A stretch of 64,000 nucleotides of DNA from Cheilinus undulatus (Eukaryota > Chordata > Actinopteri > Labriformes > Labridae): contig NC_054872.1 of assembly GCF_018320785.1 (NCBI RefSeq), positions 41,218,551 through 41,282,550 on the forward strand, in the 5' to 3' direction. Shown one piece after another: positions 46,440 to 57,900 of this stretch. A program made the position numbers and the translations under genes. The notes under the pieces were generated by a model. The model searched no databases, was not told where the DNA came from, and worked only from the letters and a program-made list of their open reading frames with translations. Within the stretch, counting starts at the first letter, position 1. Every line of letters starts with the position of its first letter.

Positions 46440-48440
46440 AGTAAAGAAAACTTTCAATGAATAAAACCAGACGAAAGCGACTGAAGCTGGGTTTGTGGCA
46501 GTTCATGTGAGGGACAAAGACTTGTGGGATAAATGTTGCTGTGGATTTTTTTTGACAAACGTGTGTGTTTACAGCGTTTGTGTGGCATTTTAAAATACCG
46601 TTGTCGATAACTGCAGTTTTACCTCTGTCCCTAAAGATACTGCAGATGCTACATGCACTCCTGCAAAAACTAGCTAACCTGAGCTCACCCTATAAAGGCT
46701 TTAAGCACGAGCTGTCTTTTTAGCTTTGCTTTTATAAAATGTGTTTGTCTGCTATCGACTTAATGAGCTTAAATGCGCATTTGGGCAATTCAGGTTTTAT
46801 TCGCAAAAATTCGCTTAAGTTCAAGCATTGGAGAGGAATCTTTTCTTTCAAACAGCCTTAGCCGGTGTGATAAAGTAGGCTATTACTGCAACAAGTGCTC
46901 TGACAGCCTGTTTCTGTGTGAAATAAGTCTGACAATCAGCGACAACAGTGAATGAACTTTAACTATCAAGAAATATGTCTGTAGTTTTGCTTGATGAAAT
47001 ACATTTTTATTCTTTTTAATTTCTACTAACATCTTTCTGAACATGCGCAGTTGCACCAATAGTCAAAAGTAAACAACTACCTGGGCCTTAGGTCACAGGT
47101 AAAAGTGTGCATTAAATGTAGGGAGAAGATCAAAACTTATACAAAAATTAAGGCTGAGAATAAAATCATCTTAAAAGAGATTCATAGACCAAGAATGGTG
47201 GGTTCAGTCCTTTAAAAGAAGCCCCACCATGTCTTCAAGCCTACAAGAGCAAAGAATGTCTACATAGAATATCAAATCCATGTAATTGTGGGTTACTCTA
47301 CTTTAGAAATGCATCCAATAAATGTGATTAAATCATGGCAGAAGAGGTGATAGCCTGTTGTGTGATATTGTCTGTTTCTAGAGCAGCCTTTCCCCAACTC
47401 CAGTATGCTGTGGCCCAGTTTGAGAGCTTAAATTCTCCTGGGGCCGCCAAAACCTATGTACAGCTCTGACATGAGACTCAAATTTTTCATATTTTTGTTT
47501 CATAAACAGGGAATTTCAATGCAAATGCCTTACTTTCAGATACATAACCGATACTGCACTACCATATGTATTTCTTTTAAATCAGGCATCTGTAAAATCA
47601 CAAAAATGCTCCTTTCTAATATCTGTGTAGATCCTCATTCATCCAGGCCATGGTTATCCAGATCTGTCACGGGACCTGATTGTGGTTCTTGAAAACATTT
47701 TGCCTCGCCTCAAAAAGTCTTCTTCAGTTCAGACAGATTTGCTGACAGTCAAACTACCCAACTCCACATCATGACTGACTCAGTTAAATCCAGATTTGTA
47801 TTTACTTCTAATATTTCTAAAGTACACTGTGACCCAGCAAACTCTTTGCAAGAATGTCTCCAAAGACACTGGTAAATTCTTAAAGATGAGAAGCCAGCAG
47901 CATAATAGAATGATAAATGGAGTATCAACAGGTTATACAGCACCAAATAAACCGTGACACTGCTTGTGTACATCAGGCAAAATAAATTAGAAAAAGGTGA
48001 CACAAGTTAAAACACATGGTTGTTTTTGTTGCCTAAAATACTGCAAAATACTTAAGATGATAACAGAAACAATTATTTTATGAACATTTGAAGTGTGATT
48101 TTAATGTTATTTAATTTCTCTGGTTGTTAGTTATTGTAAATGATCTCTTGCAGCCTACTTATAGTACCTCTGGGGCCCACCAGCGGCCCTGACCCATGCT
48201 TTTGGGGGCACTTTTCTAGAGGTTGCACCTTACCTTGAGATGTTAAAACAGTGAGATATGTTGACTTGCTGTTTATGAGTCAGTGGTAGATTTAAAAAGT
48301 CTACAAAAGCTATTTTTTTTATGGAAGAAATGAGGCTAAGATTTTTCCTTTTAGAACCTTCTCCACATTTACTGTAACTTACAACATACAAGTGAATTAA
48401 AAAAACAATCACATTCTTTCAGGAAGAGTAATAAAAAACA
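46440..48440. other. Possible first intron, no coding sequence seen
   Basis: No exon recognised. 47,390-48,215 begins and ends with ggcccag/ggggcc-rich blocks that hint at an old hAT element, but I could not match the ends. Confidence 0.35.
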
Positions 48441-48449
48441 ACAAAAACC

Positions 48450-48920
48450 TGGCTGCATAAATATGCACATCCCTTTACTTTGTTCAGCATCTTTGATTGT
48501 ATTCCAGCATGTAGTTTTTTAAGGTAGGAGTCTATCAGTGTAACCTTTCTCAAATGGCAAAGTTGGCCCGCTCTCTCTCAAAAGTGCTCAAAATCTTTCA
48601 AATTGTGAAGACAAAACTCTTTGAACAGTTCTCTGCAGGTCACCCCACATATTTTCAGCAGGATTCAAGTCTGGGCTATGGCTAGGCCAAAACTTTAATC
48701 TTCTTCTGGTGAAACCATTCATTTGTATGCTGTGGGTTACTGTCACACTGAAAGGTGAAACCCTCTTCATCTTAGCTTTCTGATACCTGAAGGTTTTGTG
48801 CAGAACTGACAGGTATTCGGAACTCTTCATAATTTCCTCCACCTTCACTAAAACCCCAGTCCCACCTGAAGAAAAACAACTCAAAGTATGATGCTGCCCT
48901 GCCAGTTTGGTGCCATCTCA
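48450..48920 (-). mobile_element. Tc1-like element fragment
   Basis: The minus-strand frame at about 48,884-48,588 contains WPSHSPDLNPAENMWGDL, the transposase carboxy-terminal motif with the last catalytic acid. The sequence upstream is a degraded core. No inverted ends are identified. Confidence 0.65.
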
Positions 48921-49249
48921 AAACTGGGATTTAACAGGGCTGCGTAGACTTATTCACTGTAGCTTGGTCATGTATTGTAGTTGTTCTATACCTTATTTAA
49001 TTAAAAAAACTATGAAGCCTTTACTTTTTAAGTGCTTTAAGTTAAACAGAGAAGGGCCTCACAACAGCCACTGTGTACTAAGAAACTTTAGGCATTTTTG
49101 TTTTAAATAATTAAGACTTTTTGTATTGCAAACTCTTTTCCTACACATTAATAATACCAGTGGCGGAAACTGGATGTTTGAGGGGCAGGAGCCTGAATAA
49201 TAAAAGAGGCAGTTTAACTTTTTTTTAATTATACCTGTTCATTCCAGAA

Positions 49250-50290
49250 GGATATCCTGGGGTATACTATGTTGTTTTGTTCACTTGGAGGGCACCCTGA
49301 AAGGCACTTTATCACGTTTAGCCCACTAGGAAGCACACCCAAGGCCAGTGGTTCCCAACCTGAGGTCCAGGGACCCTGTCTGCTCTGAGGTGGTCAAAAT
49401 TAGATGTATATATATATTTAAACCATAATAAGAAACATAATGTATTAGGGCCAACCTTAAAGATGAAAAATGAAAAGAATCTATCAATTTTTGTGCGTAA
49501 AAGGTCAAAATTTCTCAGAATTTCAGAGTTGAAAAAGTCAGACATTTACAAGAAAAAAACTGACATTTCCAAGTTCAAACAGTCTCAATTTTGACAGAAG
49601 AAACTAAAAATGGGCAGTTTTTAAAATCATAAATTTACAACAGTGAAAAGTAATAGATTAACACAAAACCAAACTAATAACAATGGTTTTTGACTTTATA
49701 GTCTCAAAATTCAATGTTTCGGTTCACATACATATACAGCTTTTAAAGTAATACTTTTTTTCCCACATAATTAACGACTTTTTAAACTTGAGAATCTAAA
49801 GTTTTTTTGTGTTGGGATTTTGTTAATGAAAACAATTAAAATTGACGGGCCATGGAGGGGGGCTTAGCTTTTCTAAGATATGAGTGGGGGGGCACTAAAG
49901 CTAAAGTTTGGGAACCACTGCCCTGGACCATGCCTTACCATGAAGGGCAGTTTATCATGTTAAATCCATTAGGAGGACACCCTGGGGAACTTTATCATAT
50001 TAAGGGCACTGGAAGGTTCTTCTTGGGGGCTCTTTGTCACTTTAAGTCCACTGTAAGGGCCTCTAGGGTGCACTTCATCACTTCTTGTCCACTGCAAGAG
50101 CGCCCTGGAAGGCACTTTGCCATTTTAAGTCCACTAAAAATGCACCTTAGAAGGCACCTTATCTCCTATATTTCATTGGAAGGGCCCCCTGGAGGGCACT
50201 TTGTCACATTTTGTCAAGTGAGAGGGCATTTTATCAGGCTTTATATACCATAGGAGCATCTTAGAGGGGATTTTTCTGTGTTTTTAAAGA
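49250..50290. repeat. Degenerate minisatellite (about 45-50-bp unit) split by an hAT insertion
   Basis: Units of the type gggcactttatcacattttaa-gtccactggaagggcaccctgga occur at 49,285-49,340 and again from 49,925 to 50,260 with much divergence. The array is interrupted by the element at 49,346-49,920. The frame through it (49,852-50,253) is a by-product of the repeat. Confidence 0.7.
49346..49920. mobile_element. hAT MITE inserted in the minisatellite
   Basis: Ends cagtggttcccaacctgagg and (inverted) cagtggttcccaaactttag. 575 bp, no transposase. The 8 bp on either side (cccaaggc, ccctggac) match at 5 of 8 positions, compatible with an old duplication. Confidence 0.75.
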
Positions 50291-50299
50291 TTAGGGCTT

Positions 50300-52400
50300 T
50301 GTGGGGGGTCCACCAGTGAGGACTACTTATATTTACAACAGCACTGCTCCTGGAAAATCACAAGAGTGTTAGATAAAATAGGATGGGCACTTTTACTGCT
50401 GTATAATAATATGGTCTATGTGTTGATTTTGCCCAGTTTTAGTGCTTTTTATTTGAACTTTTTATTGCTGCTGCTGGTTTTGAAAAAGTAAATGCAGAAT
50501 TATCTGAAGGCTGCAGAGTTTTATCTATACTTCTGACAGTTTGTTGGAAGGCAATTATGTGTTTTTACTCCAGAACTTACTTTCAAGGCAAATGGTATGA
50601 TTTACAAAATAAATGCTGTGGAATCTGATTCTGTCAAAACTAGCTGTTCTTTAAAAAGTGCACTTGGTGACTTTCTGTTGGTTGCGGATGCATTGAGATG
50701 ATATTTTGTTCCAGTATTTTGGCAAAGTTCTCCCTGTATTTTGGTGTTTTATAGCTATATTGATAATGTATTGCTATATGAAGGGACCTCCAGTGAACAC
50801 TCAGACAATAAAACAGTCTCTCAGCTCATCAACAAGTGATTAAAGCACTTGTTTAAGTGAGCTCCTGGCTTTGTATCATCACTTCATGCACTTGCTTTTC
50901 TTTTCCTGCCTGACTAAGTTTTTGGCATCTCCGTCCCCCCTCTGAAACGTCTCCAGCTTCTATCAACAGAGTGTGAGTCAGTGAAGCTCCTCTGCCAGGT
51001 CTCCTCTATCGATTCAGAGCAGAGGAAGTCACTGGGAGGAGGTCTGCTGTTTCCTCACCTCCTCCTCCTCTTCTGCCTCTCTTGTCTTTGATTTTCATTA
51101 AGTCTCTCTCACTCAACACGAGGTTCTGCATCCAGATCCTGCTCTGTTTTTTTGGGTCACAGAGTGGGCCGTGACTCAGGCTGATGAAACGTGGCGGCGT
51201 GGTGGCTGCAGCCAAATCAAGTGTGTGACATCCCGAGTGTGACGTGTGACTCAGCCTCTGTGTCGTGTCAGTGAAGTTAATCAGGTGGAGCAGATTGAGA
51301 TGAAGTGCTTTCTCTCCCCTCTGCAGATGTCAGAGCACGCTGAAGGCTGTGGATGCTGTCACGCTTGTTTTGTGTGCATATGCTCCATGTGTGACTCTCA
51401 ATACTATCTGGTCATCTGCAGCTCAATATGTCTGAGTCTAATTAACTAAGGATGGGTTTTCTGTGACCTCATTTTGGGATATTATTTATGACCTGATTCT
51501 TAAAGGATGAAAAACAAAACCATGAGACAGCTAGCAAGCAGTTTCACTGGATTAGATCGAGTTAGGTAGTTGGGTAGATAATCAGGAAGATACATACAAC
51601 AGTAAAGTATAAACTAATTTCTGCAACATAAGAATGAAAGCTTATTAACTGAGAAGTCACTGGCACTGTTAGAAGTTTAAACCATCTGTGAGGGAGGTGA
51701 GATGTGATAAACTACAGAGAAAATCTCTGCCACCTGGTCTGGACACCTGACCTCACATCTGCCCTGGCAACTTAAAAACACCAGAAGTCTGAACTTTCTG
51801 TCTGTTTCAGTCTGTCACTTTGATTTACATACGTCTGTTTCTTTATGAGTTGAATCTACATGTAAATGCTAACTCTAAAGATCCTTCCTGAAGCTGTCTT
51901 TTTTCATATTTGGTGGAAAATAACATCTGAAAAGTGTCTGCCTGTCTCCAGACTGTTTCGACTATCAGTCTTCTAATGGAGGTGACCTATTTCTTACCGA
52001 TCTGGTCAAGTAACTAACCCGTCTCCTGGAGATCTGCCTGACTAACCGTCTGTTTGTCCAGCAGAGGACCTGGGTTCAGACGAGTTATTGGATATGTTTT
52101 GACACCGGACAGAGGCACGAAGAGATGAGGTAGAAGCAGAAAAATTGAGCTTTAGAGGTATTATTGTTAACTCGATCCTCAGAGCCTGGTCTGTCTTAAA
52201 ATTTATGGTGTCATCATACGGGGGACCCAGAGTGTCTGCATGTTGTCTTTTGAAGGCCACCGTTTGTCTGGACAAGCTTTAACCTGACAGCCTCACAGCG
52301 TGTGTCTGTTATTTATGTGACATCACAGCCTCACTTACACAGGCCTTTGTTTGTGTTGTTATTTGAGGCATGGCAGTGAGATGGTCCCCCCTCTTTGGTC
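50300..52400. other. Noncoding stretch, nothing recognised
   Basis: No exon or delimitable repeat. 50,930-51,230 is less AT-rich than its surroundings and CT-rich, and could be regulatory, but I see no specific motif. Confidence 0.35.
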
Positions 52401-52748
52401 CAGACTTATGTGGTACCAGCTCAACTCATTTCAACTAGGGCTGTGTTGAGTTTACTCACACTGAACCCCAGAGCAGAGGTGAAGACAGGCAGATATCTTG
52501 AACAAAAGTTTATTACAAAAACCAAAAGCAAAGCAGGCTGTGGAGACAGGGTTCAGGCTGGCGAGGCAAAAATCTTCAAGACTGGAGCAGCAGCTTGGCA
52601 CACTGGAGACCTGAGCATAACAGATGAAACAAAGGTAAGCAAAGATCCAAAAACGGTTCAAAACTTCTCAAAAACAATGGACACAAAGGGTGTAGAGCTC
52701 TACCATACTAGACAGAATTACCTGGCAGTGTGGTTGACTTCAGATCTG

Positions 52749-53887
52749 GGGCCTCATTTATAAAACTGTGCGTAGGAAATATCACTACAGGTGGCGTATG
52801 CCGGAAACACAGGAAATGCATGCGCACAAAAACTTTCAGATTTATAACAGAGTGCGCACGCACGTCCTATGCCTGTTTCTATTTAGAAATCACAATCAAC
52901 TCTAAAGTTGTAGCACTTGGGAACACACTGAACACACTGTCACACTGAGGGAACGCTTTGCCCCGCCTATATGGTGTCTATAAAAGGTCAGGTGATGAAT
53001 ATTCAATGATATTAGTTTCACGATGGATCAAGATGGAAAACGAGCGAAAAAAAGAAATTTCACTCAATGTGAGGTCGCGGGATTAATAGGTGAGATGACG
53101 TGTGTGGCTGATGCTGTAAATAACGTTGCCTCAGAGGGTCGCACTGTGGCTGAAGTAAAAAAGAAATGATCCGACATAAGAGTGGAGGCGAAAAGACGCA
53201 TCGCTCTCCATAGAAAGAGCGTCTGTGTCACAGGTGGGGGAAAGGGCACATCGGAGCTCACCCCCGTAGACGAAAAGCTGGCGGGGATCACTGGAGAATC
53301 CCTCCTGAGCGGTGTGGGGATGGAGGCGGAGGGGGACACGGATGCACCAAATGCACCAGAAGCAATCATGTCATTGATCATGTCATTTTAGTTACAGTTA
53401 TTATTAATGTACAACTTAATTTGTATGGCACATTTTGGGAGCATGGTTACTGTCCGCCTTATTGTTTATGTGAATGGATGTCATAAAAACATGAAGGGTT
53501 TGTTTCACAATGACAGAACATGATTGATTCAATAGAATAGGCTATGTGCGTGGGCGCGCGTGCGTGCATTCATTCACTCCCTCGGGCATCAATGTAAATT
53601 TGTCCTCTTTCTTCGTTTTTGCAAGTATATCCTTCATATATGATATGTGCTGTGAAATGTGTCATATTTGATTATTTCACACAAATGTATCAATTTCACA
53701 TTAGTCTTTAATTTCATTCTTCTGCTGTTGAGGTCAGTTTCCCGTTTATCCAGATTTTGTGCGTACGGCAGGGTCAGAGCTGCTGTGGAGGTGCGCACAT
53801 TTTCCTGTCAAGTTTGTTTTTTATAAATCCCAAACGTTGCTTACAACGCTTTCTTTTGTGCGTACGCAGCGTTTATAAATGAGGCCC
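52749..53887 (+). mobile_element. PIF/Harbinger nonautonomous element with Myb-like ORF
   Basis: Terminal inverted repeats gggcctcatttataaa (52,749-52,764) and tttataaatgaggccc (53,872-53,887) are perfect over 16 bp. They are flanked by a 3-bp CTG direct repeat, fitting the CWG/TWA preference of Harbinger elements. Inside, a TATA box (tataaaa, about 52,979) precedes an ORF. The DDE transposase gene is absent. Confidence 0.85.
53023..53391 (+). pseudogene. Harbinger Myb/SANT-like accessory protein, broken
   Basis: Starts MDQDGKRAKKRNFTQCEV and ends ...DAPNAPEAIMSLIMSF at 53,391. The sequence resembles the Myb-like DNA-binding protein that Harbinger elements encode beside their transposase and that helps it reach the nucleus and element ends. 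A piece of the domain after GEM is missing relative to what the family usually has. A TGA follows VKKK where a tryptophan (WSDI) is usual, so it is not functional. Confidence 0.75.
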
Positions 53888-54014
53888 CTGGCCTTTCAAG
53901 GGAGCTTGATTAGTTGAGTGACCACAGGTGTGCCTAATCAGCTGCTGCAGCAGAGTCAGCTTCCCCCTGTCTCACACTAACAGAGCAACAAACAACAGAA
54001 CTACACCGAATCAT

Positions 54015-54500
54015 CACAGGCTGGGCAATTAAATCAAAATTTAGATCAAATTGCAGTGTGGCCTAGTGCAATTTTCAAATTTCAGAGGGTGCAACATTTG
54101 TTTGACCTGAAATGTGAGTCAAAATCGCAGTTTGATACAGTTTTTTTGCAGCAGAGATGCTATGTTCTTCATATCATGCCAACATTCGTGTCAACTTTTT
54201 TCTGAAATAGTTTGCAAAAAAATCCTCCTTTCTTTATTTTTATATGTATTTTTCTTATTAAAACAAGAATGATATAAAAAAGCTCATTCCCTGCAATAAA
54301 ATAATGTGTAGTATGAGTCAAAACTACATATTTTTAAAATTGTTCAACCATAGTCTAATCCATCTAACATTGTGTTGGTTATAATATGATGATGCCTTGC
54401 TTGAGTTTGTTGAAAATTACATAGGATGAGGAATAACATCCCATATTCATGCATTCACAATGTTGAGGAAAAAATAGTTTTCCCAAATCTTGACTTCACT
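54015..54500. repeat. Dispersed repeat, second copy of the 40,510 family
   Basis: Shares the ordered blocks aggctgggcaattaa, tggccta(g/t)tgcaatt and cctgaaatgtga with 40,510-41,040. Ends are undefined. Confidence 0.6.
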
Positions 54501-54696
54501 TATGTAAAAAAAAAAATCATTAGGGATCATACCTGGTACCTTGAACTATGGTGCAGATCCAGGCAAGTTTAGCTGATACTGAACAAGACACTGCTTACCA
54601 CAGTGGTCAGAGAGTATCATCACTAAGAGTTTAATGACTGGGATGTCCGACACAGGAATCAAACCCCTGTAGTAAATAATGTCATGTAATGGAAAT

Positions 54697-54938
54697 CAGT
54701 GTTTCCCAACCATTTTTCATTGGCGCACCCACTACATGTAAAAGCTGAACCCTCACAAGACCAACAAAAAAGAAAAAGTGATACATTGCTGTACAAAATG
54801 TATCATCAGTTTTTATTGTTTCATTGATAAAAACCCTTAAAAAGGTTTCTTTTACCTAAAGACTAATTCATAACTGTTTTTTTCATGGTTTCATCCTGGT
54901 ATCTTTACCCCCCCTGGACCCCATGTGGAGAACCACTG
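54697..54938. mobile_element. Short hAT MITE
   Basis: Ends cagtgtttcccaaccattt and (inverted) cagtggttctccacatgg bound 242 bp, with ccccctggaccccatg inside the right end. No matching 8-bp duplication seen. Confidence 0.65.
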
Positions 54939-54939
54939 A

Positions 54940-57900
54940 CGTAAAGTATATAAAGTAACGGAGCCAAGCCTGTTCCATGTACAGAAATGAACCATTTAGA
55001 TAAATATTTAGGCATTTTTGAAGTTGGGTTGTAGGTACTTGGCAACAGTAGTGGCTTTAGCCTCCATTGATTTCTGTGCATTGCTCCTTTAAACAGGACA
55101 TTTTTATGAAAGCCAGACTATGCAGCACTTCAGACGGGTAGAGTTTCTTCACGTATAGGAGTATTAGGTAAAGATGGGCCAAAAAACAGTACTGGCCCCA
55201 TTATATTAAAACATTTTGCAGTGTTTAATATTTCACCCAGGGAGCCTTTGTGTTTAACACTAATTTGCTATGCAAGCTTACAGGGTGTCACGACCTCCTT
55301 ATCAGCTGTTTTGGTCTGTAGGCTTCAACAGATAACAACAAACTACACTAATCTAGTTGTTTTAGCTCAGTTTTCCACTTCACTTCCTCTTGTTTTCATA
55401 AGGTAGACATATTGTGTTGACTGTCGGTGTTGAGAGGAATACGACGACAATCATAAACTTACTTGGATGACAAATTTCCATTCAGCTTGTCTGGTTGGGG
55501 TTGGTTTTCCAGTTTGTCTTCAGGGTTAGGCAGGACCTCTTCTGCTAACCAGTCTCCACCAAAGCTTCTCCCCTCTCTCATTCTTCCTGCTGAGTCTCCA
55601 TCACTTTATGCACAAAATCATTCACTGAGAAAAAGTTTGATCTGATCAGTTTTCATGCAAATTCATGTACAGCTTTGTTTTGGCTGGGTGTGGCCCCTGA
55701 ATCCCCTGCTTAGATTAATCAAAACATTTCTTTCTGCACAGTCATTGCATGTGATGCCTCAAGTAAATGATCATGTGGATGATGGTAATCATCTGTATTT
55801 TTTCCTTATGTTCTTTGTTGTTCTGCTCAATTTCATGTCAACAACCAAAAAAGATCAGGGAAAAAAAACATGTTGGAAAATGTGCAGGATGTTCAGAGTT
55901 CAACACAAACATTTTGAATTTAAAGGTTAAGTGAATATAAAAAACACCCACAGTCCAGACCATTAGCTTCAGGTTTTAAATACAAAATTAATCGGATAAA
56001 AAGACAAAGAGCAGAGGGAATTGGACAGAAGGTGACGCTGGTTGAATATTCCTACCACAGGCTTATATAAGCCTTTCAACTCCATGTGCTCTGCAGCCGC
56101 ACAAGTAATTTGGAGCAGATTTCACTGCGGCCCTCCAGCTCAGGGGTTTTGGGTCGTTCATTCTGCTCTGGCTGGGGGAACATGTACAGTTTCTTTGGGC
56201 TCTGGCTCAAATAACCCATCATAGAAAGCTGGGGTCGGGGGGTTTGGTGCTGGAACAGAAGGAGGAGCCTGCCTGCAGCGGCTTGATGAGGCGACCACAG
56301 ACTACTTGTACTGTGGTGAGGGTCCTTCCTGCAGTTGCTTATGTTGGTGGTTGGTGGGTGGTGTTTGGGCTGGTGGGTGGAGCTGCAGTGGAGACATTGT
56401 TCATTAAGATTTGAGGGGCTTACATTGGTGTCTATGTGTCACTGTGGTGTCTATCCAGAATGACTGGGACTGAGTGAAACCTTAGAAGTAGAATTAAAGG
56501 GAATAAAACACCAAATTTAAGGCGTCTCACTTTTTGCATCCACTTCTGTGACTACAGTTGATGTTTGTGCTTTTTGCTTTAGTTAGAGTTGAATTAGTTA
56601 TGCAAACCAAGCAAGAGTTGTTTTGCACATTATAAAAGCAAAGATCATGACTTTACCATGTAAAATCTGCATTCTGCATGTGGAAAACAAATGTCCTTTG
56701 TGTCATGCTTGGCACAAAGTGGACTTGAGCTGGAACTTTTGATGTTTTTTTTGTGCACAGACCCAGATCCAGACCCACTCCACCAGCTGTGTGAGGCTGT
56801 GACTCTCTGAATCGTCCATCTTGCCTTTTATGAGAGGACTTATTTTCGTTTTTTTCCCCGTTTTTCCAGGCCACTTCTGAAAGACAAACTTGTGCTCAGG
56901 AAAGGCAGGATGACAGATTATCATTATTTCAGCGTCCCCATTACTCAAAACAACACGTGGAAAAAAAGGCGTCTTTGTGAAATGGACACAGAAGCCAAAA
57001 AGGATTCTGATGGAAGAAAGTAGGAGCAGCAGAGCCTGTGTAGGTCTGATGGCACTGCTGAAGGACTTTTCCTTTTAGGCGCCTGGTTTGATTCCCAGCT
57101 CACTTCTGTTTACATGTCAGAGGAAGAGAGTGTAGAGATGCAGACCTGGATGTACATGCAAGATGTTTCCTATCTGCTTCCTATTGTTTGTCCCAGTTTT
57201 CATTCCTGTGTAGCTCTGCAGAGCTGATTGAAGGCAGAGGAGAGAGCAGGGACCAGAGGAACTGTAAGGACAAGGTTTGATTTAGTTGAAAACATGTTTT
57301 TCTTTTTCCCTGTTGGAGAAAACTCAAATAAAATCAGCTGAAGAGGTGAAATAAATCGCTATAGACGGGTAGAAGTTAACCCGGGAGTTGTGGTGGATTA
57401 AAAAGTAATGAGAAAAGCATGTGATCATCAATAAAGTGCTGACAGGAGACTCAGCTGTGACTTATGCTTTTGTAATGTGTTAACAGCAGAACGGCTCATT
57501 TGTTTATCAGTTCTTAAACTGTTAAAACTAATCTAAAGAACTTTTGGGAAGTCTCCCCATTTTAAACACACCTTTCCTCAACAGCAGTTTTTCCACACAG
57601 GAACTTTTAAAAATTTCTAGATAATTTCAGATCAGCTGGAATATTCTCTTTCACATGTGAGGAAGGAGAGCGCAATGTATAAAAAGAGCATGAAGATGGC
57701 AGATGTAGCTACAAAGTCAGATGAATGATAATAGCTGGTGCCTTCCTATGAAGCTATGTGTAACTTAATACATTGACAGTATTGACAAAAGAAAGGAAAA
57801 GTTTATTTTATTTATATTGATTTAACTGCGGCCATGGATAACACAACTCCTGAGCCACAGTCAGCTATGAAGCTAGTTTACATCTGTGGTCCCTGGGCAG

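Noticed and set aside
49852-50253. 133-codon frame at the right of the hAT insertion
   Set aside because: Runs through degenerate minisatellite units; repeated ALCHF/GGHFV-like pieces only.
51246-51449. 67-codon cysteine-rich frame
   Set aside because: No recognised family and no splice or promoter support; composition explains it.
52480-54010. Possible larger repeat interrupted by the Harbinger element (aaaagtttattacaaaaacc on the left, ggtgtgcctaatcagctgct on the right)
   Set aside because: Both flanks look like pieces of a common fish repeat, but I cannot define its ends or class from sequence alone.
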